This document shows, in pieces, positions 10,476-23,500 of a DNA stretch of 64,000 nucleotides; positions within the stretch are counted from its first letter, which is position 1, and every line of letters begins with the position of its first letter. Made by a program: the position numbers and the translations under genes. The notes below the pieces were generated by a model. The model saw nothing but the letters and a program-made list of their open reading frames with translations. It ran no database searches and was not told where the DNA came from. This DNA comes from Chrysaora quinquecirrha (Eukaryota; Cnidaria; Scyphozoa; Semaeostomeae; Pelagiidae). The stretch lies in contig JACTAT010000022.1 in assembly GCA_014526335.1 (NCBI GenBank), positions 167,823 to 231,822 of the forward strand. The letters are read 5' to 3'.

Positions 10476-11255
10476 CACGCTAGCGAATCTATAATCACTA
10501 CTGTGGTGGATAATCACTACTGTGGTGGTACTATTTGCGTACTGTGGTGGTAGTTTCTGCGTACTGTGGTGGATAATCACTACTTGTGGTGGTTTACTAT
10601 GCTTGCGGTGGTGGCAGTTTTGGCTTACTGTGGTGGATAATCACCACTTGTGGTGGTTTACTATGCTTGCGGTGGTGGCAGTTTTGGCTTACTGTGGTGG
10701 ATAATCACTACTTGTGGTGGTTTACTATGCTTGCGGTGGTGGCAGTTTTGGAGTACTGTGGTGGATAATCACTACTGTGGTGGTATTATTTGCGTACTGT
10801 GGTGGTATTATTTGCGTACTGTGGTGGATAATCACTACTTGTGGTGGGTTATAATGCTATATGTGGTGAATACGAAATCATAGCAAAACTCTATAGATCA
10901 AGCAAGAAAAAACCACAAAATCCACCACAGTACGCCAAAACTGCCACCACCGCAAGCATAGTAAACCACCACAAGTAGTGATTATCCACCACAGTAAGCC
11001 AAAACTGCCACCACCGCAAGCATAGTAAACCACCACAAGTAGTGATTATCCACCACAGTACGCCAAAACTGCCACCACCGCAAGCATAGTAAACCACCAC
11101 AAGTGGTGATTATCCACCACAGTAAGCCAAAACTGCCACCACCGCAAGCATAGTAAACCACCACAAGTAGTGATTATCCACCACAGTACGCAGAAACTAC
11201 CACCACAGTACGCAAATAGTACCACCACAGTAGTGATTATAGATTCGCTAGCGTG
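10476..11255. mobile_element. Foldback-type element with tandem-repeat arms and 5-bp TSD
   Basis: Termini are perfect inverts: CACGCTAGCGAATCTATAAT at the left and its complement at 11236-11255. Each arm (about 370 and 340 bp) contains three or so copies of a 64-bp unit (GTGGTGGATAATCACTACTT... ) in tandem; the right arm is the reverse complement. The spacer at about 10860-10915 is short. The element is bounded by AGAAG at 10471-10475 and AGAAG at 11256-11260, a 5-bp target duplication. Tandem repeats inside long inverted arms are the hallmark of Foldback (FB/Galileo-like) elements. No transposase frame. It ends 199 bp before the start codon of the next gene. Open frames over it reflect the repeat. 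Confidence 0.8.
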
Positions 11256-11453
11256 AGAAGTGGAATTTCGCAGAACCCCCGTATTTTTCTGACTACAAGT
11301 GCTTCAAATAGTCTGTCAAACCAGTCAAACACGTAAAGCATATTGAAACTTCATCAAATCAACACTTAAGACCCTGACAATGAGGAGCCAGACTTGAAGA
11401 CCACAGCTCAAGGCACGAACGAAGAGAATACATTTTCCATTGCTGAATCCTGA

Positions 11454-11526
11454 ATGGCAAAGATGTATTGCGTTCTTTTTCTGGTGATATCTACGCTTTT
11501 TGTAATAACCAATGCACAACTTCAAG
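11454..11526 (+). CDS. Mosaic gene exon 1: signal peptide
   Basis: ATG at 11454 opens MAKMYCVLFLVISTLFVITN followed by AQLQ: a short basic start, a hydrophobic core of about 17 residues and an A-Q cleavage-like end. The donor CAAG|GTAAGC at 11526/11527 leaves phase 1, the phase used by all following domain exons. This ATG is chosen because it gives a textbook signal peptide directly followed by a strong donor. Confidence 0.75.
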
Positions 11527-14500
11527 GTAAGCTTTTAGCTTTATTCCTCAGTTTTAGTTTTATTCTGTTCATTGACATGTTGTTTTTTGCCTATCCTAAA
11601 TCCCGCTGTTTTGGCAGAATTTTTTCAAATCCTCTGAACTTCCGCCATTCTTTGACTTGACACAAAAAGCAAGCATTTTTTACCATTTGTTACATTATTT
11701 TTTTCATAAGAAACTCTTAAAAAGAAAACCTGACTCTCGAAGACTCTCGAAAATGACCCAAAACTAAGAGACTCCAGTGCTGATACGCTGTAATGTATCT
11801 AACTCAGTTACACCTAAATAGTTATATTTTTCATTGAACGTTGGGAGTGGTACTAGGTTTGTGTAGAAATGCTTCTTGCTTGTTTAATTCTTTGTTCGCT
11901 TAGAGACAAAAATCTGGGCAAACTCCACGCTGTTGTTCTAATAGAATTGTTACTATAAAAAAGGGTGCAAATATTTACTAAACAAAGAAAGTTTTCTCTT
12001 CAGTTTTCGAAATATGTTCCGTGCTTCGTTTCCCATGCTTCGCGAGAATTTTTTTCACACGCTTTGAAGCTTTGAAATATGATCGTGGTCAGAGTCAGTG
12101 TTAACAGGAGGGTTAGCAAGGGGTGGCAAGGATGACGTTCTAAAACTTGAATGAACACAATTAAGAATGTACTAATTTGTTTAAGAAGCCTCATGAGAAA
12201 ATAGACACGTCCTTTTTGTGAAAATACACGTATTTTTTTATATGAAACCCTTTTTAAGAAACCCAGACTCTCGAATAGCCAAAAATTAAGGAAACTCCAG
12301 CACTGGAAATTTTTTACATAGGAAACTTTTCACCTCAGACAGCAAAAATTGTTCTTTTAATTTCCGTGTTTCGTCTGCAATAACGCATTTCTGTGACAAG
12401 CAGACAAACAGTTAACCCATATACATTCAAATACAATCGATTAATGGGTTTGGAACATCATTCAGAAAGAATAACCATGTTGCCAATATGGATATTCAAG
12501 AATCTCTTAATAAATTTTCCTCAAAATTTGAACATTTAAGAAATTTTCAGTACTGGATCAATTTTGTATTTTCTTATAAAAAAATACGTGTAAAAAACCT
12601 CTTCTTGAATGGAATGCAGCTAAAATAAAACCTAAGAAACTTTATCCGTTAAGGAACTTCATAATTAGTTAACTTCTTTTCATGCGGTTTTGACACTTCT
12701 TGTCATACATTCTTTTTTATAAGAAACTCGTTTATAAGAACCTAAGTACTGAGATCAATATTGGTTAAGAAACTTTCAGTACAGTACTCGACCAGAAAAG
12801 ATAAGAAACTCACAGGTCTCAGCGTTCTATAGAATTAGCATCGAGAGACAAACTTTGGTTACATGTCAAGTGTCTATTTTTACAAAAAACGGCTCATGTA
12901 AACGTGAATTGTATTGCTTCTTTGTCAAATGTAAGTGTCAATACAATGTTTGGGTCGAAGTGCAAAAAATCAATCTTTTTAAAAAAAGAGTATACTGTAA
13001 ACAAAGCACTTATCATATCATCACTTATCACCCTTGTCACATTTCTAGTCACTGGCTTATCACTCTGGGATACCTCATTACCTTTTGGCATCTTCGCGAC
13101 CCTTGCTTGAAAGTTCGAATCGAACTTTTCCGTCCCATTTCGTCAGTTAGGAATTTTCGGTACAGACTCGAGGGGCTTGTCACTTCAAAACTTGCGTAAG
13201 AAATGTTGATGGGCTACAGTGGGGCCTCCGTATACACACATTTTTATGTTCGAAGAATTCGAACATATTGGAGTGGGGTGAGTGTCTCTCACTCACTCAC
13301 TCACTCACTCACTCACTCACTCACTCACTCACTCACTCACTCACTCACTCACTTACTAACTTACTAACTAACCAACGCTTGAACAATGGAAAACGTGTAA
13401 CAATAAAAAGCGACTCAAGAATGCCATTAAGGCCATTGTCCCGGTCATTGATGCGCAATTTGCGGTTTTTTCTTGACAATGGCGGGCTGCAAACGGCTTT
13501 GTCAATCTGGGGTCATGTGACAATTGTTCTTGTATTCAACCAGAGTCGTTCTTCGAACATGCCCATAGGGCCCCTATGTTTTAAAGCAAATTCGGCTTCG
13601 GCCCAATACTGAAAATTCATGACAGCCAAATTTGAAAACGGGAAAATGATCACGTGAGCATGCGCATTTTAATCATCTAATTTTTGCACGGGAACATTTT
13701 CCTGTCCATTTTCAGTCACGGGAAAACGAAGAACCAACCGAAAGGCGATTTTTTCAAATGCTTCAAGCGCGACAAATTTAAATTTTGGTTGACGCGAGGA
13801 TGCAATTGTTGAAAATTCTAGTTATCCGATTGTTTTTGCCCTGTGCACTTTTCCTGAAGAAATCAACTGGAAATCAATTTTGCCCGGTTCCTGTTCCATT
13901 TCCCGTGCCCCTTCCCGTTTCTGTTCCCGCTTCCACCGAAAAACAGGTAAGTGGAAATCCAGTGTATAAACGTCAGAAACAGACCGGAACAACTGACTTG
14001 GGCGAAATTTATGCCAAGATGCGGATCGTAATGCACCAATCAGAAAGCGAAGCCGAATCGGCATCGGGTTTTAAACACCTATCAGCTTGAAGAGTCCGAA
14101 TGATAAAACGAACTCTTCTCTCATTGTGGTTTTTTCTTGCTTTCTAGCGTCTTGCAGACATAATGGTAGGGATTTCCGTCCCGGACAGGAGACTGTAAGA
14201 AACTGCCAGCGTTGGTGAGTTGCTGTTTTACTTCTTAAAATGCTCTCAACTTCGAGATGGGTAACGGTGTTTTGGGATCAATTCAAGAAACAAAATGTTT
14301 TCTGTTTTAGCTACTGTTTGCAGTCGGGACAGTGGATCTGCAAAGGTGAATCTTGCACCAAAGGTAATTTAAAGAGTAAAAAATGTACAGTAGTGAACAA
14401 CACTCTCTGAGGCTGGTTGTTCTTAAATTTTTCTCGTTTTTGAGCCTGAAATGTTCTCAATCAGTTCTTAATTCTTCGGTTACTGAGATATCTATATTTT

Positions 14501-17500
14501 TCAATGAATGTCTGGGGTGGTAGTAGGTTAGTGTAAAAGTGCAGTATGCTTGTCTATTTCTTTGTTGGCTACACTAACTTTTTACGTTTAGTCTGACTGT
14601 CTTACTTCATGTCAAGATGATATTCTTAGGGCTTATGAAAAGGCCAGCCTCAGCTTGTTCTTAGTTTGTTCTTAAAATCTGGGCAAAGTCCAGGCTCGTG
14701 TTTCTTATAAAAATGTTCCCATAAAAGAAAAAGAGTGTATTACGAGGAAGGAAAGAGTAAGGTAAAAATTGGCATTTACAAGGAATGCGACGTTATTCCT
14801 AAAACTTATTATTGGCTTTGATGATGACTTCATCATCAATATCAACATCAACTTTGTTACCATCATCATCATAGTGATTATCATCGTGATCATTACCATC
14901 ATCATCATCATCATGATCATCATCATGATCATTTTTATAAGATAATGATTATCATAATCATCATCATCCTCACAACCTCCATCATTATCTTCATCATCAT
15001 GATCATGATCATTCATCACTCATCACCACCACAATCATCTTTACCTCTGTCATAATCGGCATAATGATCATAATCATCTTCATAAACTTCATCGTATGAT
15101 AATCATCATCATCACCACCATCCCCGCCGTCATGATCAACATGATCATCATCTTGATCATATTCATCACCATAATCATCATCACTACTACTACTACCATC
15201 CTCATTATCATGATCATGATCATCGTATCATCATCATTACTATCATCATCATAATCATCATCATCATCATTTTATCCAGCAATGGAGGCTAAAAGGAAAG
15301 GACTGACAGACCTCTATTCAACTCGACAACTAAAACCACGGCCCAGCTAATAAGTCTACTGTGAGTTTTTGTTTTCCTCGCCTTGCAGGACTGCAACTGA
15401 TTCCAAGCCATGACATCACAGTTAGGAATGGCAGCAGTGTTTACATAGTTTGTAAACATGAGAAACCTAAGACAAAATTCTTTTGGTTTGTGAATGATCG
15501 TCTTCATACAACGCCACAACGCAGGTCTCGAGATGGAGATTCGTCTGTCATTCGGTTCGATTCGAAAAAGTTTACTTCATCTATTGTTAGCGTCGTTTGT
15601 GGTGTAACATTTTCAAAAATGAAAAGAATCAAAGTTTTTATTACAAACGGTAAGGATGCATTGAAATTTTTACTACCTTTCCCTTTTGAGGTGGCTAAGT
15701 TTCTAAGGTGGCTAAACTGTGAGACATCGAGGGGACATGTTACACCCGACACTGTCTTGCGCGACATGTCTCCCCTTAAAATACAGTACATGAATTCCAA
15801 TTATCACTCATTAAACCGTAGATTGCTTTAGCTGGTTTTTTGAGCAACCATCAATTCAACTCAATTGCTATAACTGCTTCTAATGCAATAAGTCTATGAT
15901 GGCTGATCTGCCGCGCCAGGAAAGTCTCAATAATTAGATGCCTAGGCCAAAAGTTTTAACATTTTTGTGGCCGACAGCCTACGCGCTCGACCTATTAGAG
16001 CAGCTCTTTACATCGTCGTCATGTAGGTATCTTATAAAAATTTCTCAAAAGCTCCAAAATGCAAGTATAATGTCTCGTAGATACAGTAAAAATAACAGCA
16101 ACAGCCCGGGAGCTCCCGGCATCTAAAAATTCGATTGAACACACATTTTTCTCAAGTTTTTCCACTGCCGTTCAAGCGACCCTTAACAGGCTACATATTT
16201 ATATTTTCTAGAAGAAGCCTTGCCTCGTGGCTTTCCTGAAATTCATGCAAAACATCGCACTGTGGAAGTATCATCCGGAATGGAGGTCTCGTTATCGTGC
16301 CCAGCCACAGGGCATCCAGACCCTGAGATCAGCTGGTTCAAGTTTGGCCTACCTGTTGATATCAGTGACAATCGATTCAAATTAACACCAGATTCCACGC
16401 TTTTGATTTCGCGATCAGTGCCTGCAGATGGAGGGCTGTATCAATGCATGGCAACAAATAAATTGGGTTCAGTATTGTCAGACTCCACTACAGAACTTGT
16501 GGTCAACAAAGGTATGCAATTTTGTATCTTACTTGGTTACCTTTTGCCCCTGGGGGAGGGGACTTTGCTGGAGTTCGGATAGGGACGAGCAGCCCAAGAA
16601 GCCAGACGCCTACCCATATTTATACCAAATTCGTGAAAATGTATCCCCAAAATTATGCCAAATAAGTCAATTAGAATCGAACTTCACCAATAAAAATGAA
16701 AAAAAACGAAAATAAGATCGTTTTTTATAAAGTTTGTAACGATCATCGAGAAATCAAATCAATACCCTTATTTAACGAATTTTCAGAAAATTACGTTGAT
16801 ACCAAAATCATGAAAAACGATACCCTTTTTGGCGGAACGTCCCCAGTAACCAAAATATATTAGCCCCCTGGGGCTTTTTGAAGGTGAAGGTAAACATGGT
16901 GTATTTAGCGGCAGTCGCTAGGATCTCAGTTGTGGGATAACTAATTGAGATCTCGATCCTGACGCTACCGTAGCTGATGCTAGAACCTCATGCTAGATCT
17001 GGCTGAGGTTCTGACACCACGAGCCAGCTGGATTGAGCTGCGACGCTACAGCACCTTTTTATAGGCCTTCCGCAGAACAGCTACAGCCGCAGAACGAAAT
17101 TTTTTGGAAGCCTCCTATGAGAAGGCCGAAGGGCGATTCACTCCTTAGAAGTCTCGTTAACCTTTGCTACAAGTCCTATTGTTTTCTTGGAAATCCCTTG
17201 GAAGTCCTTTTGTTTTAATGGAAATTTCGTACGCTTTTTCGCAGAGTGAAAAATGGCCCTCGGAGAAGGCCATCTTTGTCAAGAAGGTTCTGTAGGGTTT
17301 TGATCAAAATTTTTAGTTTACACGCCTTTTTTTTTAAAGAACCACTTTATAAGGAACCTACATGTAGAAAGCCCGAAAATTTAAAGAAATTAAACTGCTA
17401 AAGAGAAAATCATTAAGGAACTTTTCAATGTTGAATGCATTTATTACTCTAAATAATCAAGAATTATAAAGCCGGTTCCATTCATTTGCAGTCGAAAACC

Positions 17501-20500
17501 ACATAACTTGTACGTTAAGCATTTATCAAATGTTTCCTTGAGTAGTCTCGAGCTTTGCTCACATGGGGCTCACATGCAAGTGTCTCTCTTTTATTGTTAA
17601 GACCACTGTAGGTACAGTTAAAATTAAGGAACTATTAAGGAACTTTTGGAGCTACAATTGCTTCAAAAGGGGTCCAAAAATAAGGAACTTTAAGAACTAG
17701 GCCTTGAGGTAGGTTCTTTATAAAAAAGCGTGTAGCATGAAGGTTGGCAATGCTTACATACCGGCATACTAGGGCCTATGTGTAAGGCTAGCTGAAGAAA
17801 AAGTTTTTTAGTCAACCACTTTATTCTGAATTGGTTTCTTTGCTAAAACTGTTGCTAAAACAGTCTTGCTCTCCTTTTTTAGGTGTAACTTTTCAAGTAA
17901 ATGGAGTATTGTCATTTGATGAGTCAAACACGAAGATTCCCCCAGGCAGCTGTTTATTTATTTATCTGGTAACTAAAAACAAAACACATCAATACAAGTC
18001 GGATGCTGTCACTAAGCTTCCACCATCGACATCCCCAGGGAGCCTCTACAAATTTATCGCATACTTTCAACGTAGGCCAGAACCTGGTGCATACGACCTC
18101 ATGGCAGTATTGAATTTTGGTTCATGCCGTCAGAACCAGGAGCTCAAAGATAGCATAAGAGATGGAGATGCCGTTAGCCTGGATAATTTTGGGCCGAATT
18201 TTATTAAATCCGTCGATAACGAGCTGTCCAACGTACTTTTAACTATGCAGACAATTTATAACCACCTGAGAGGTAAGGACATTTACCCATCATGCACTAT
18301 TTCAATTGTTTAACAACTTGAAATACAGTTTTGTTTAACAACTTGAAATACAGTATTGTTTAACAACGTGAAACCCATCATGCAGTTTGAAACTGTCCAC
18401 GGCCAAGGTAAAATCAACCTCGTACCCAGGGCGCTGTTGCGGGCTGAGCTAACAACAACAGCAACAACAGGTATCCTTGGGAACAAAGTTGAGGTCAAAC
18501 TTCAAGTTATTCTTATTCGTCCTTAGTCAATAGTTTAGGTCTGTTTCCGAAAATCGTATTCTAAGGAGTTTCAGGCGAAAAAAGCTTTTAAGTATTTCCA
18601 AAATTTTACCCGCTATCGCTCACGTATGATCATTCAATTAGGAAAACATACGTGGCTTTCGCCGAGGAGTGTACACTAAAGGGCCTGTTTATATGAGGGA
18701 AAACATCTCACCTGCCATATGCGGGGCTAATTGGCGAGATTTCACCTTCCTATAGAAGCTTTGTATTGTTGATTTCGTATTTATATGGCGAACCCAACAC
18801 CATCGGTATAGTGAGATTTCACCTCAACCAAGGTGAAATTTCACCCAGGCGATGTGAGTTTTCCCATGTAAACGAAATACCACCGGTACGGTGAGGTGAA
18901 TCTGATAGAATCCTAGAATCCTCGTTCCCATTTCATGGAAGCGAGACTTTTAAACACTCAGCCCCGGGGCTACCAGGTGAAGTGAAAATGCCATATAAAC
19001 AGAAGCAAAAAATTTCCCTCCTCTATCAGCTCCTGGTCTGGCGGGTGAAGCGTTTTTCTCATATAAACAGGCCCTAAAAATCTCGTAAAAATCTCGTACA
19101 CTTTCACGATAAATCTTCATGAGTCCTGCAATATGTTTTAATGTTATATATCCTATCGATCTCTTAAAAATCTGATGTTTTTTCTTCCAATGTGCTGAGG
19201 TCTTAAATTCGCTCGAGCAGGACTTTTCAAGACAACGATTGAAACGGGGCGTTCTTTAAAGACAAAATCTTAAGTTAAGATCACGTCTTCGAGAACAAAT
19301 CCAATAATTTTTGCAAGACAAGTTTCGAAATATCTAGAACACTGCCGAAGTCCTTATTAAGTCTTGAGTTGTTGTCTCAATAAATCCCAAAAATCTAAAC
19401 ACAAAATACAAATAGATTTATATATCCCATAAATCTCCTGCACCATTTTTTGAAGTGATGCACCCTGCTATGTGCTAATGCATCCAGACCAGGGGTAAAG
19501 TGTAAAGTCGACTGAGTAGCCCTGACTAGTATAGTAGACTCAAAAACGGCAACTTTACTTTGCAACTTTACACCCCTTGGCTTTCGCAAATCTTGAGCAC
19601 TTAAGATTTTTCCCGCCTTTTTTAGACATAACCTTTCTTGGGAGTGTTTCTACTGGAGCTGCTTTCGGAAAGCGTGAGAAAATCCCCCAAGGATCTTGTC
19701 TTAAAATTGGCATTGCAACGGAAGACTGTTCAACAGCGGAAACCTGTTCTAACTCTTCGATAACAACGGTCAATATGGACGGTTACGAGTTTGGTGATAG
19801 TGTCCGATTTGAGATGAAAATAAAAGGCTTCCGTCCTGGTGGTTATTTGTCCGCCGCGTTACTACAGATTGGCAAATGCGACCCTGGTTTAACAGCTTTT
19901 CAACTTGTGCATGGGAAATGTCGACTTTCAAACAAGAAGATGTTTCGTGTTAATTATGATTCCAGCAAAGTTGTAGTGGATATGAAAGCTAACTTTGCTG
20001 AGAAAATGCAGACACTATCAGGTAATATAACATTCAGACCAGCAGTCAATGAAATCCCAGCCAACTCCTGTTTGACGATTTCAGTTTCCAGAGATATAAG
20101 ATGTCATGGATTTGGCAGTTGTGGCTTGATTCAAGAGACAAAAACTACAGATTTGAAATTGGTTAATTCGGTGTTACAATATGAAGCTACGTTCGAGAAG
20201 CCCCTTGACACAGGGCTTTATCTTATTGATGCTTATGTTAATCTTGGTTGGTGCTCAAAAGACCAAAATGTCAAAAGCCATTTGAAGATTGGTGACTATG
20301 AAAGCACAGTAAGGAATACAGTGTTCCTCTTAGACAAGTATTCAGATTTGAAGCGTGATTTAGTTGTTGATTTATACAAGGGTCCTGTTTCTGGCAAAGG
20401 TCTGTATTGATTTAGTTTTATTGTATTCCGTTTGAAATACAAATTGAACTGTCTTGTCTTGTCTTGTCTTGTCTTGTATTTTCTTGTCTTGTCTTGATTT

Positions 20501-23500
20501 GTCTTGTCTTGTCTTGTCTTGTGTTGCCATGTCTTGTCTTGTCTATCTTGTCTTGTCTTGTTTAATCTTGTCTTGTCTTGCCTTGCCTTGTCTTGTCTTG
20601 TCTTGTCTTGTCTTGACTCATCTTATCCTGCCTTGTCTTGTCTTGTCTTGTTATGTCTTGTCTTGACTCATCTTATCTTCTCTTGTCTTGTCTTGTTTTG
20701 TCTTGTCTTGTCTTGTCTCGTCTTGTCTTGTCTTGTCTGTCTTCTCTTCTCTTGTCTTGTCTTGTCTGGCGTTGTCTTTTCTTGCTTATCTCTTTTTGTC
20801 TTGTCTTGTCTTGTCTTGCCATGTCTTTTCTTGTCTTGTCTTGTTTTGCCTTGTCTTGTCTATCTTGTCTTGTCTTGTCTTATCTTGTTTTTTTCTTGCT
20901 TTGTCTTGTCTTGTCTTGTCTTGTCTTGCCTTGTCTTGTCTATCTTGTCTTGTCTTGTCTTATCTTGTTTTTTCTTGCTTTGTCTTGTCTTGTCTTGCCT
21001 TGTCTTGTCTTGTCTTGCCATGTCTTTTCTTGTCTTGTTATGTCTTGTCTTGTCTTGTCTATCTTGTCTTGTCTTGTCTTATCTTGTCTTGTCTTGCCTT
21101 GTCTTGTCTTGTCTTGTCTTGTCTTGTCTTGTCTTGACTCATCTTATCCTGCCTTGTCTTGTCTTGTCTTGTCTTGTCTTGTTATGTCTTGTCTTGACTC
21201 ATCTTATCTTGTCTTGTCCTGTCCTGTCTTGTCTTGTCTTGTCTATCTTCTCTTGTCTTGTCTTGTCTTGTCTTGTCTTGTCTTGCGTTGTCCTTTCTTG
21301 TCTTGTCTCTTTTTGTTTTGTCTTGTCTTGTCTGGTCTTGTCTTGTCTTGTCTTGTTATGTCTTGTCTTGACTCATCTTATCTTGTCTTGTCTTGTCTTG
21401 TCTTGTCTTGTCTTGTCTTGTCTATCTTCTTTTGTCTTGTCTTGTCTTGTCTTGTCTTGTCTTGCGTTGTCCTTTCTTGTCTTGTCTCTTTTTGTTTTGT
21501 CTTGTCTTGTCTGGTCTTGTCTTGTCTTGTCTTGTCTCGTCTTATCTTGCATTGCCTCGTCTTGCCTTGCATCGTACATTAGATTCTTACATTCTTGCTT
21601 CCCTTGCAGCTGTAAACATCTCAGGGTCAGTTACCCTTGTTCCGCAAATTTTTCCTGGCATTCCGGCTTCATCCTGCCTCATAATACAAGTCCAAGAGCT
21701 GCAGCAGTGCAAGACCGGATCAAGTTGCATCGCTCCTTATTTTGCTGAGAAGACGATCTTTGACCCAGTTATGAGCATCGATTCAAAGATTCATTACAAG
21801 CTAACCCTCAGCAACTTAAACGGACAAAACTTTTCTATAACTGCTATTCTTAACATTGGCTGGTGCAAATATTCCGTGAAGGGAACAAAACAAACTAGAT
21901 CTGGGGACTACCATACATTTGGTCTCAATTCTTTCACGGTGAATGCAAAACAGACCACAGTAGTAAAGGATTTTTCATTGCATCAGTTTTTTGGAACTAC
22001 TAAAGGTACGATTAATAGACCATTTCGGGGTTCACGACGCCATATTCTAAGTGGGGCAAAAACCGCTCTTAATTCAATGGCGGCCTATATGAGAAAAGTT
22101 TTGAAATTCGTATTCTGAGAAAATAAACTCTCAATTTGTCTTCAATTTATCAGATTTCGATGTAAAATACACTTTTCAAACATAAAAAAAGAGTTTTTAA
22201 GCCTATGTTGATTGAAATTTAGCCTGTACTCACTATGAAGTTATGCCGGTTTTGCTCAATCGGTCATGGAAGCGCAACAGAATTTAATGTGGCATAGCGA
22301 ATTCGTAGTGAGTGCAGGCTCAATTTCAATCAACATAGGCTTAAAAACTTTTTGTTATGCTTGAAAAGTGTATTTTATATCGAAATCTGACAAATTGGAG
22401 AGAAATTGAGAGTTTATTTTCTTAAAATACGAATTTCAAAACTTTTCTCATATACTGTAGGTCGCCATTGAATTTAGAGCGGTTTTTTCTAAAATATGGA
22501 ATGGCCTTATTATTCCTTCAATTGAGCCCAAACCTTCTTAATTTCTACTCAGATGTGTTTGTAAGGCATATACAACCCTGGGGCGAAAGTTTCAGCAAAA
22601 GGAAGCGAGTAATTTTTGAGAAAATTCGCCATTCCATATTTTTCTAAAATATGGAATGGCCTTATTATTCCTTCAATTGACTCCAAACCTTCTTAATTTC
22701 TACTCAGATTTGTTTGTAAGGCATATACAACCCTAGCGGGAAGATTTCAGCAAAAGGAAGCGAGTAATTTTTGAGAAAATTCGCCATTCCATATTTTTCT
22801 AAAATATGGAATTGCCTTATTATTCCTTCAATTGACCCCAAACCTTCTTAATTTCTACTCAGATGTGTTTGTAAGGCATATACAACCCTAGCGGGAAGGT
22901 TTCAGCAAAATGAAGCGAGTAATTTTTGAGAAAATTCGCCATTCCATATTTTTCTAAAATATGGAATGCTCTGTTTTTGCTTCATTATACTTTCAAAATT
23001 AAAAATATTGTCGCAATGTGTTTGGAAATTGCTTTTCTTTTGCATTTATGCATTTTGATACCATTCCATCATTCCATTCCATCATTCCATCATTCCACTT
23101 CATCATTCCATAATCCATATTTTAGAGATAGCCATGTATTGAGTATTGTAAACCGGTCAATGATTGCTTGTAAAGCAACTGTCAAATATTTGTCCCACAA
23201 TGTTTGATCGTTTGGCCAGGGTCTAACTATGTTTGTCAAACATGTTTTGTAACTTAATAAAATAAAGAAAAGACCACGCAACTTACTGCTTTTAGAAAAT
23301 TTAAGCACGCTCTGAAGAGGCCTTGCTTGGCAGAGCAAAATATTAGCCCAAAAACATAGTTTCCTTTCGTCTCTGGCGATGCATTGTTTGAGCATCGAAT
23401 CTCAAATGTCTCACCAACAATGTTTGATCGTTTGACCTGGGCGCTATAGTGGGACCTTCGTATAATGGCAACCTGTTGTGTGGTATAAATGTTATTGTCC

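Larger units (their letters stand above)
11527..14147 (+). other. Intron 1 contents
   Basis: Holds a family C MITE (12225-12592), a partial family D element from about 12708, an (ACTC)n microsatellite at about 13287-13352 and a short fragment 'acagtggggcctccgtatac' near 13218 that recalls mariner-type repeats. Open frames here (such as those across 12855-13199 and 13268-13612) show no domain and are not supported as exons. Confidence 0.5.

Noticed and set aside
10522..11228. Six overlapping Trp-rich 60-aa frames
   Set aside because: They shift by 64 bases and mirror on the other strand: translation of the foldback element arms.
10471..11260. CRISPR-like array (regular 64-bp repeats)
   Set aside because: Repeats are tandem without unique spacers, are mirrored in an inverted arm and lie in an animal genome.
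12855..13199. 114-aa frame in intron 1
   Set aside because: No homology pattern, includes MITE D sequence, overlaps opposing frames; no splice support.
13785..14090. 101-aa frame with PVPVPFPVPLPV repeat
   Set aside because: Proline/valine run comes from a repeated CCCGTTCC word; the block recurs degenerate in intron 11, so it is a repeat, not an exon.
20504..21748. 414-aa open frame rich in Cys, Leu and Ser
   Set aside because: It is the translation of the TCTTG satellite; every frame without TAG/TAA stays open. Its last part merely overlaps exon 8 in another frame.
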